The notes below the pieces were generated by a model. The model was not told the DNA's origin and did no database searches. It saw only the letters and a list, made by a program, of their open reading frames with translations. The position numbers and the translations under genes were made by a program. DNA of 9,141 bases from Deltaproteobacteria bacterium. Its GTDB lineage: Bacteria; Myxococcota_A; Polyangia; Palsa-1104; JAEUJZ01. Of the stretch, positions 1-5,152 are shown piece by piece (position 1 is the stretch's first letter; each line of letters starts with the position of its first letter). Location: the NCBI GenBank assembly GCA_017990795.1, contig JAGNNG010000045.1, positions 1 to 9,141 on the forward strand, read 5' to 3'.

Positions 1-1
1 T

Positions 2-43
2 GCCTGCTTCCTCGTCATCCGTCGTCGTCGCTTCAGCGCCTAA
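2..43 (+). CDS. Possible C-terminal tail of an upstream membrane protein (partial)
   Basis: Reading from base 2, the frame gives ACFLVIRRRRFSA followed by a TAA stop at 41-43. A short hydrophobic stretch followed by four arginines and a very short tail is what the end of a last transmembrane helix looks like, including the hydrophobic-plus-arginine C-termini of MYXO-CTERM-type sorting tails. Two strong inverted repeats follow directly, as expected after a gene end. Only 13 residues are visible, so family and function cannot be assigned and the reading could be chance. Frame 1 is also open to about base 156, but its composition is not protein-like. Confidence 0.3.
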   Translation, partial: ACFLVIRRRRFSA

Positions 44-57
44 CCTGCCTTGCTGCA

Positions 58-84
58 AGCAGCAGCATTCATTCCGCTGCTGCT
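58..84. repeat. Inverted repeat, 9-bp stem with 9-base loop
   Basis: AGCAGCAGC at 58-66 is the exact reverse complement of GCTGCTGCT at 76-84. The hairpin is GC-rich and begins 15 bases after the possible upstream stop codon at 41-43. No T-run follows, so it is not a textbook intrinsic terminator. It may help end the upstream transcript or stabilise its 3' end together with the hairpin at 94-126. Because the arms are simple CAG/CTG triplets, part of the match could reflect low complexity. Confidence 0.55.
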
Positions 85-93
85 GCCTCTCTC

Positions 94-126
94 GCTCGAC
101 CGACGGGCACAGCTTGTCGGTCGAGC
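94..126. terminator. Perfect 11-bp inverted repeat, terminator-like hairpin
   Basis: GCTCGACCGAC at 94-104 is the exact reverse complement of GTCGGTCGAGC at 116-126, with an 11-base loop. The downstream bases (ATCTCCCCCCTTCT) are pyrimidine-rich but lack a true U-tract. A transcription-stop hairpin for an upstream + strand gene is the simplest reading. A dimer binding site or an RNA structure is possible, since the arms are intact and lie about 100 bases upstream of the predicted transcription start of the next gene. Confidence 0.5.
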
Positions 127-152
127 ATCTCCCCCCTTCTAATCGCACGCTC

Positions 153-165
153 CTGGTGACACCAG
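153..165. promoter_or_regulatory. 13-bp palindrome, candidate operator
   Basis: CTGGTG at 153-158 and CACCAG at 160-165 are exact reverse complements around a single central A. The centre lies about 70 bases upstream of the transcription start predicted near 228, a distance typical of class I activator sites. The binding protein cannot be named. Confidence 0.35.
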
Positions 166-191
166 TAGCCACCCACGTCGACGACGCTCGG

Positions 192-221
192 TTGACCACA
201 CGTCGAGCCCCCGGCTAGCAT
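192..221 (+). promoter_or_regulatory. Sigma70-like promoter for the 256-2403 gene
   Basis: TTGACC at 192-197 matches five of six bases of the -35 consensus. It is followed after 18 bases by TAGCAT at 216-221, which matches four of six bases of the -10 consensus. Transcription would start near 228. The ATG at 220 overlaps the -10 box and would not be in the message. This agrees with the separate evidence for translation starting at 256. Confidence 0.5.
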
Positions 222-244
222 GTGGTCTATGCTGCGCCTGCAGC

Positions 245-249
245 AGGAG
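245..249 (+). promoter_or_regulatory. Ribosome binding site that fixes the start at 256
   Basis: AGGAG sits six bases before the ATG at 256. Neither earlier in-frame ATG (220, 229) has a Shine-Dalgarno sequence. Starting at 256 also gives a clean signal peptide. Confidence 0.7.
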
Positions 250-255
250 CTGTCC

Positions 256-2403
256 ATGGTGTCTGCCTCTACGCCCCCGTGCAGGTTTTCTCGCGCCTGT
301 GCAAAGTTCTCACTAAGGCCGGCTTTGTTATGGCTGCTGCTGCTCTGTGCGGCCCAGGCCAATGCGGCTCCACCACCTCGCGCAGCGGCTCCGACTGCAG
401 CGGCCACCGCGCCAACATCAACGCCGACCGCGCAGGTCACACTCTCCCTAACCGAGTATGAGCGCCTGACGCTGCACCCAGCCGTCACGGTCATCGACGC
501 AATCCGGCTCACGGGCAGCTTCCAAGGTCACAACCTGGGCATCGTATTTACCGGTCGCTCGTCAGGGTACTTGCCCAAGGTAGAGGTGCTGGCCGCGCCG
601 CCCGGGGTCCGCATCTATGGCTGCGACGGCGACGCCATCTTGTCCCGCAACGACAGCGGCCAGTTTGAGGTCACGCCGCTGCATCCCAAGTTCTCGCTGC
701 GCTGTCAGGTCGCCACCACCGGCAGCGATCGCCTGCACCTAGAGTCCACGCCAGCAGTCCTATTCGTCGATTCCCAAGTGCAAGACGGTGAGCTGGTAAA
801 CACCGAGGAAGCGGTCAGCGCCGACGCGCCTCCCAGCAGCCGCAAGAGCTTTGCCATTGTCCGGGTCAGTGCCACGGCAACCGAGACGCTAGCGCCCACA
901 GCGACGGCCCGCTATCGCCTGACGCTTCAGCCTGAGGGCACGCTGTTTCACTACCAGCTTGAAGTCCACAACCCCAATCGCTCGCACCAGCCGTTCGTGG
1001 TTCGGCTGCAGAGCGGCGAGCATGTCCAGACCATCAACACCACCGCCAGCTACGAGCCAAGCGGCCACGAGTACCGCTTCCAGCTTCCCCCCGGCGAGCT
1101 GAGTATCACCCTGAACGGAACCCTGCAGCAGACGGCCTTCCGCCCGCCCGTGTCGGCCAGCGTGCAGTACATGCTGCTGGAGAGCCATCCGCTGCTGCGG
1201 GCCACCATCAGCACCTCAGCGCAGCACATCAGCGCCAACGAGACCGGACTGACCTCGCGCTTCCGAGGTGCCCAGGGATTTTTGCTCAGCGACAAGGACT
1301 CTCTGTCCTGGCAGGCCCAGCGACTAGAAGTGCTGCGCACGACCAGCTACGCCGTTCACTCGGCGCAGCACCTGTTTTTTCTTGGTACCGACGGTCAAGT
1401 GCTAGGTGAGACGACCCTCAAGCTAGACAACCAAGGAGCCTCGGCGCTGCAGCTGCCGATGTCAGCCGACCCGACGTTTGCCAGCATCCAAGGCGAGCCC
1501 GTGTTCCTGACCAAAAACCGCGATGGTGCGCTGTGGCTGCCGCTCGGCCAAGGTGCCCAAAGCGTGCTGCTGCAGCATCGGCAGTCGTTTTCGCGGGTGC
1601 TGGGCCTCGGCATCAGCTCTCTGCACCTGCCCGAGCTAGAAGAAGCAGCCTCAAACGCTAGCATCGAGCTGCGCTACGAGCAGCAGTGGGTCCCCCTTTA
1701 CGAAGAGTTTGCCCCTGAGGTTCGCCTGCCAGCGCTCGGCGTAGCTGAGGTATTCGGCTTTGTGGTGCTGGTGCTGTGGTGCCAGCTGCTACTGGCGGCG
1801 CTGAGTATGGGTCGTGGTCTGCGAATGCTCATGGCCACGCTGCTGGCACTGGCCGCGCTGACCAATGGCATCTGGCTGGGGCTTTTGACTGTGGTCAACC
1901 TGGCGCTGTCCGCACTGATCGTGCTGCCGTGGCTGCTGGGACGGCGCTGGAACTTTTGGACCACCGTGATCGGCCTGTGCGGTGGCGGCCTGGCCTGCTT
2001 GCTAGTAGCAGCGACGCTGCTGACCTCGGGTCGGTCGATGGCGCCATCTGCAAGCTCTGACACCTGGGTCCGAGAACGCAAAGAAGACGTCGCTGGTGGC
2101 CGCGCAGATGGCAAGCCTGAACCCCCGCGCGATGCCCCAACCTACCAAGGTCTGCCGGCGAAGGTCATGATGCCGCAAGGCGACCATCACAGCTTCATCG
2201 AGCGCGAGATGCTCACCAGCAAGGCCCGCAAGGTGCGGGTGGTCATGCTCTACCGCCCGGTCCTCACCGCAGCGGGCGACATGCTCCTTGGGCTCGCGCT
2301 GCTACTGCTTGTGACCCAGCTACGCCCCGTGCGCCGAGCCCTGCGCGACCGCTGGGAGCTGTTGCAAAAAGTACGTCCGCACACCCCGGCCCGCGCTGAA
2401 TAA
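256..2403 (+). CDS. Exported, membrane-anchored protein of unknown function (715 aa)
   Basis: I do not recognise the family. From the ATG at 256 the protein opens with a signal peptide: a basic N-region, a hydrophobic core ALLWLLLLCAA, and likely cleavage after AQANA near residue 37. An Ala/Pro/Thr-rich linker follows to about residue 60. Residues 60 to 490 are soluble, beta-rich in pattern, contain two cysteines (about C123 and C150) that could form a disulfide, and should be periplasmic. The C-terminal third has about four hydrophobic segments near residues 495-517, 522-561 (possibly two helices) and 567-591, then a polar loop of about 75 residues, then a last helix near 668-689 with an arginine-rich tail. 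There is no lipobox, since the residue before the cysteine is Leu, and no catalytic motif was recognised. The layout suggests a large sensory or structural envelope domain on an inner-membrane bundle. The start is chosen from AGGAG at 245-249 and the promoter; 220 is the longer alternative. Confidence 0.85.
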   Translation: MVSASTPPCRFSRACAKFSLRPALLWLLLLCAAQANAAPPPRAAAPTAAATAPTSTPTAQVTLSLTEYERLTLHPAVTVIDAIRLTGSFQGHNLGIVFTGRSSGYLPKVEVLAAPPGVRIYGCDGDAILSRNDSGQFEVTPLHPKFSLRCQVATTGSDRLHLESTPAVLFVDSQVQDGELVNTEEAVSADAPPSSRKSFAIVRVSATATETLAPTATARYRLTLQPEGTLFHYQLEVHNPNRSHQPFVVRLQSGEHVQTINTTASYEPSGHEYRFQLPPGELSITLNGTLQQTAFRPPVSASVQYMLLESHPLLRATISTSAQHISANETGLTSRFRGAQGFLLSDKDSLSWQAQRLEVLRTTSYAVHSAQHLFFLGTDGQVLGETTLKLDNQGASALQLPMSADPTFASIQGEPVFLTKNRDGALWLPLGQGAQSVLLQHRQSFSRVLGLGISSLHLPELEEAASNASIELRYEQQWVPLYEEFAPEVRLPALGVAEVFGFVVLVLWCQLLLAALSMGRGLRMLMATLLALAALTNGIWLGLLTVVNLALSALIVLPWLLGRRWNFWTTVIGLCGGGLACLLVAATLLTSGRSMAPSASSDTWVRERKEDVAGGRADGKPEPPRDAPTYQGLPAKVMMPQGDHHSFIEREMLTSKARKVRVVMLYRPVLTAAGDMLLGLALLLLVTQLRPVRRALRDRWELLQKVRPHTPARAE

Positions 2404-2431
2404 CCTAGACTTTTCCGGCACTTCCGCTTCC

Positions 2432-2461
2432 TTGACAGACTCTTCCTGCTGTTGGTACGTC
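2432..2461 (+). promoter_or_regulatory. Promoter for the P-loop protein gene, giving a near-leaderless message
   Basis: TTGACA at 2432-2437 is a perfect -35 box. An 18-base spacer leads to TACGTC at 2456-2461, a weak -10 match. Transcription would start at about 2468-2469, on or next to the ATG. There is no Shine-Dalgarno sequence before that ATG, which fits leaderless translation. The weakness is the -10 box, where only the first two bases and one position count clearly. Confidence 0.4.
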
Positions 2462-2468
2462 CTGCGGC

Positions 2469-3092
2469 ATGCGCATCTACTTTGTCGGCTCGCACGCTAC
2501 CGGAAAAACCACCATGACTCGCTGGGTCAGCCGTCGCTACGGTCTGCCCATGATCACCGAAGTCGCACGCTCGGTCCTGGCCGAGCTGGAGACCAACTTC
2601 GACACCCTGCGCACTGACATGGATCGCGTCTCGGACTACCAGCGCCGCGTCTTTGAGCGCCAGATCGCGACCGAGCGCCTGCAGGAAAAAGGCTTCGTTT
2701 CGGACCGCGCGTTTGACAACCTGGCCTATGCCGCTGAGCACTCGCTAAACCTGGGCGAGATGATGAGCGAGCAAGACGGCATGGATGTCCGCAAGTACAT
2801 GGAGTGGGTCGGCGAAGGCCTGGTATTTTTCGTCCGCCCACACCGCTCGCTGCTAAAAGAAGATGGCGTGCGCGCGGGCGTGGACTGGGACTCGGTGGTG
2901 CGCATCGACGGCATGGTCAAGCTGCTGCTGGAGCAGTACCGAATCCGTTACCTCCCCATCGACACGCCCTCGATGCAAGAGCGGGTTCGCGCAGTCGAGT
3001 TCCTGCTCTCGCGCCTGGGTCTGCAGCAGCAAGCCGTGGAGCACCTGCCACCGCCGCTGCAAAAGGTTGTGACCCTCGTTAAACGCGGCTAA
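2469..3092 (+). CDS. NadR/AAA_28-type P-loop nucleotide-binding protein, likely small-molecule kinase
   Basis: This 207-residue cytoplasmic protein begins at its first methionine with strand MRIYFVG and runs into a complete Walker A motif, GSHATGKT (residues 7-14; K13, T14). TEVAR at 30-34 and VSDRAFDNLAYA at 78-89 match the positions of the conserved EYAR-like and DRS-like elements in the kinase domain of NadR and relatives (AAA_28 group). An arginine-containing segment near 123-135 may be the lid. The length suits a stand-alone domain. Members of this group phosphorylate nucleosides such as nicotinamide riboside or bind nucleotides in unknown roles, so the substrate cannot be fixed from sequence. 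The gene lies 65 bases after the previous stop and appears to have its own promoter with no ribosome binding site. General GTPase or other AAA function is less likely because no GTPase NKxD motif is visible. Confidence 0.85.
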   Translation: MRIYFVGSHATGKTTMTRWVSRRYGLPMITEVARSVLAELETNFDTLRTDMDRVSDYQRRVFERQIATERLQEKGFVSDRAFDNLAYAAEHSLNLGEMMSEQDGMDVRKYMEWVGEGLVFFVRPHRSLLKEDGVRAGVDWDSVVRIDGMVKLLLEQYRIRYLPIDTPSMQERVRAVEFLLSRLGLQQQAVEHLPPPLQKVVTLVKRG

Positions 3093-3180
3093 TTCCGCCT
3101 GCATCGCTGCTGCTTCCCGCCACTTCTCCGACTCGACCTTATCCTCGCTTTGGTTACCTTCTGCTTCCCTCGCTAGCTTT
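3093..3180 (+). terminator. C-rich, G-poor tract, candidate Rho-dependent termination region
   Basis: Directly after the stop codon at 3090-3092, 67 of 88 bases are pyrimidines by hand count, with about 36 C against 14 G. RNA made from the + strand would be C-rich, G-poor and probably weakly structured, which is the known signature of Rho utilisation sites. No gene was found in this stretch. The skew is seen; the function is inferred. Confidence 0.3.
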
Positions 3181-3210
3181 TGCTGTGGCCGCCCCCTGAC
3201 AAGCGGGCGC

Positions 3211-3238
3211 CGTCGCCGTAACACTCGCTACGGCGGCG
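3211..3238. terminator. 10-bp stem hairpin between convergent genes
   Basis: CGTCGCCGTA at 3211-3220 pairs with TACGGCGGCG at 3229-3238, with one T-G wobble and an 8-base loop. It lies between the + strand gene ending at 3092 and the minus-strand gene ending at 3326. Neither strand shows a T-run directly after the stem, so it may act as a 3'-end stabiliser or work with Rho rather than as a classic intrinsic terminator. It could serve both directions. Confidence 0.5.
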
Positions 3239-3325
3239 AACCAACAAGCTAAAAAGTCGATTGGGGAAAGTTGCGCTTATACAGCTGCGCCAGGAAGGCG
3301 AAGGATGAAGTGAGACGGCGGACTG

Positions 3326-5005
3326 CTAGTACTGGTAGCCAATCTGGACGGTGCCACCAAAGTAGTTGTCCACTGCGCCCTGCGCGATGTGCCGGGCCGA
3401 GTTCTGCTGCTGACGATCCACCGGCGGCAAGCTCGTCTCGGGACCAGAGCCGTTTGCCAGGGCAAAGGTGGTGTCAAAGCGCTCATAGAAGCCCGCGAGC
3501 CGAACGGTCAGGCCCTTCCACAGCATCGCCTCCAGCGGCGTGAAGCTGGCGCGTAGACCAAAGCCGCTGGCGGGACCGTAACCACCGGAGCCATACAGCG
3601 CTGCCGTCGAAGACTCGTCGACAAACCGCGTCCCCATCTCGCCGTAGCCGAGCATGATGTGGAAGTTGAAGTTTACGAGCATGCCCAAGTACATCTTGGC
3701 GTTGGCAAAGAACGGAATCCGCCCGCCCAGGCCCAGCGTCACGTACTGATACGAGAGATCGGGCAGCCCGTGGTCATCCACACCCTTGGCCGTCTGCGTC
3801 ATGAAGTTTTCGTCCATAAACGTGTAGGACTTGTCTTCCTTCTGCACCGCAAAGTAGTGAATGCCGTACTGCGCGCTGGCCAGGATCGACGGACGACTGC
3901 GCTGATTCAGGATGTTCCAGTGGTAGCGCAGACCGAACTCGGCGCGGAACTCGCGGGTATCGAGGCTGCGCGGCATAGCGCCACTGGTCTGGCTCGCTGG
4001 CCAAAACATGTAATCGAACGTTCCGCCGATGCCCAGACCCTTCAGGCCGTTCATGCTCAGGCCTGCCAGCGGATAAGCCGTCAGATCCACCCGTACACCG
4101 CCGGTAACCGACGTCGAGTACTTCGGGCAGCTCTTAAGCGGCGCGGTGTAACGCAGCACCATCCGGTTTGCCTGCGGATCGTTCGGATCCAGCACTTTCT
4201 TGTCGAAGTCGTAGCACTTGACCGTCGAGGTCGCCGCCGTATCTTCGGTAAACGAGAAGCTGCGCCCATTTAGAATAAACGCGGCTCCAGCATCGATGTA
4301 CGGGTACCAGACCGGGCGCGCCACCGAGGCTGCGTCCTGCTTGGCCTTCTCCTCCATCTTCTTCGTTTTCTCAAACGGATCTTCTTCTTTGCCCAGCACC
4401 ACTGGGGGCTTGGTTGCAGCCCCTGCATCCGCGACCACAGGCACTTCTGGCGGTGGACCCGCAATGGCCTGCTCGACGGCTGGGACGATCTCCTGCTCCA
4501 CCGTGGTGATGGTGGCAGCGTCGATCTTGGCCGACTTCAGCTCATACTTCAGCTTGCCCACCGGCTTCCCAGACGCGCCATGCCGCGCCGCGATGTTCAG
4601 CGTGTACGACCCGGCGTCTTTGTCCTGCTTGACCTTGCCCGTCACCACCGCGTCGGCTTTGACTTCGCCAGCGACGATCGCAACTTCATCGGTGCCCTGA
4701 CCCGTCACGCCCAGCTTTTTAGCGGCGGCATTCCACTTAGCCGGTGGCACCAGAGAGAACTTGCTCTTAAGCACTTTCTGAATGGCTTGCAGCAGCTTCT
4801 CGTTGCCGCCCTGGATCTCCAGCACAGCGACGGTTTTCTTGTCTTGCGCCAGCGCACTTTGCGCCCCCACGCAAAACAGCAGCAGCGTCGCCAGCAGCGC
4901 CGCCAAGGCTGCCCCCCACCCTCCCATGTGGCGCTGGTAAGCGCGTGTCCAAACTGGCTGCGCAGGGTTCAGCAATCGAGTGGGTCTGCTCTGAAATGGA
5001 ACCAT
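3326..5005 (-). CDS. Outer-membrane beta-barrel protein with CsgG/LpoB-like N-terminal domain (559 aa)
   Basis: A hydrophobic export signal at about residues 29-53 (ALAALLATLLLFCVGA, cleavage likely after SALA) is followed by a domain at about 56-182. Its pattern, KTVAVLEIQG at the start, then FSLVPPAKW, then VKADAVVTGKV, resembles the fold of CsgG and LpoB-type periplasmic proteins. A Pro/Ala linker and a charged Lys/Glu segment (about 183-228) lead into residues 235-559. These are rich in alternating aromatic and small residues and end in GTVQIGYQY, the aromatic C-terminus expected of outer-membrane barrels recognised by the BAM machinery. C264 and C293 might form a loop disulfide. The start at 5005 has GGAG ten bases upstream. 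M27 (4927) would give a shorter signal peptide but has no ribosome binding site and no basic N-region. The gene points away from 5153 and towards 3092. Function is unknown; transport or an envelope scaffold is possible. Confidence 0.8.
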   Translation of the reverse strand: MVPFQSRPTRLLNPAQPVWTRAYQRHMGGWGAALAALLATLLLFCVGAQSALAQDKKTVAVLEIQGGNEKLLQAIQKVLKSKFSLVPPAKWNAAAKKLGVTGQGTDEVAIVAGEVKADAVVTGKVKQDKDAGSYTLNIAARHGASGKPVGKLKYELKSAKIDAATITTVEQEIVPAVEQAIAGPPPEVPVVADAGAATKPPVVLGKEEDPFEKTKKMEEKAKQDAASVARPVWYPYIDAGAAFILNGRSFSFTEDTAATSTVKCYDFDKKVLDPNDPQANRMVLRYTAPLKSCPKYSTSVTGGVRVDLTAYPLAGLSMNGLKGLGIGGTFDYMFWPASQTSGAMPRSLDTREFRAEFGLRYHWNILNQRSRPSILASAQYGIHYFAVQKEDKSYTFMDENFMTQTAKGVDDHGLPDLSYQYVTLGLGGRIPFFANAKMYLGMLVNFNFHIMLGYGEMGTRFVDESSTAALYGSGGYGPASGFGLRASFTPLEAMLWKGLTVRLAGFYERFDTTFALANGSGPETSLPPVDRQQQNSARHIAQGAVDNYFGGTVQIGYQY

Positions 5006-5025
5006 TGTTCTCGGTCTCCGAAATG

Positions 5026-5053
5026 GGCGTAAACGGCAGCCGTATGCTCACAA
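5026..5053 (-). promoter_or_regulatory. Weak candidate promoter for the minus-strand barrel gene
   Basis: On the minus strand, TTGTGA (5053-5048) is followed after 16 bases by TACGCC (5031-5026), and GGAG (5019-5016) lies ten bases before the ATG at 5005-5003. The -35 match is four of six and the -10 match is poor, so only the ribosome binding site is well supported. Confidence 0.3.
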
Positions 5054-5135
5054 GGCGAGCACGGACTGGGACGCTGACTTTTGCCGATGATATCACAGCT
5101 TCAGAGCGCTATCGGTCTGGATTTTTCCCTCGCTG

Positions 5136-5144
5136 TGCTAGATT
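5136..5144 (+). promoter_or_regulatory. Extended -10 promoter for the AgmX-tail gene
   Basis: TGC followed by TAGATT at 5139-5144 forms an extended -10 element (TGn plus a four-of-six hexamer). Such elements can work without a strong -35 box, and none is clear here. Transcription would begin at about 5151-5153, making the ATG at 5153 leaderless or nearly so. A GAGG at 5148-5151 is too close to the ATG to act as a normal ribosome binding site. Confidence 0.4.
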
Positions 5145-5152
5145 CGCGAGGT

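Noticed and set aside
76..86. CTG/CAG triplet repeats as a microsatellite or CRISPR-like repeat
   Set aside because: There are only a few units and no regular spacers. They are better described as hairpin arms in a GC-rich region.
319..351. Possible lipoprotein signal around LLLLCAAQ in the exported protein
   Set aside because: The residue before the cysteine is Leu rather than Gly, Ala or Ser, so the lipobox is not satisfied. A normal signal peptidase site (AQANA) follows.
2853..3224. Minus-strand open frame of 123 residues with a charged N-terminal part
   Set aside because: Most of it overlaps the well-supported P-loop gene antisense. Its charged part comes from the pyrimidine-rich intergenic tract, and no ribosome binding site or family motif is visible.
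3659..4273. Plus-strand open frame of 204 residues inside the barrel gene
   Set aside because: It is antisense to a gene with a signal peptide, coherent domains and an aromatic barrel terminus. The antisense product has no recognisable domain.
5088..5095. TGATATCA palindrome in the divergent promoter region
   Set aside because: Eight bases of palindrome are common by chance, and it is not positioned convincingly against either predicted promoter.
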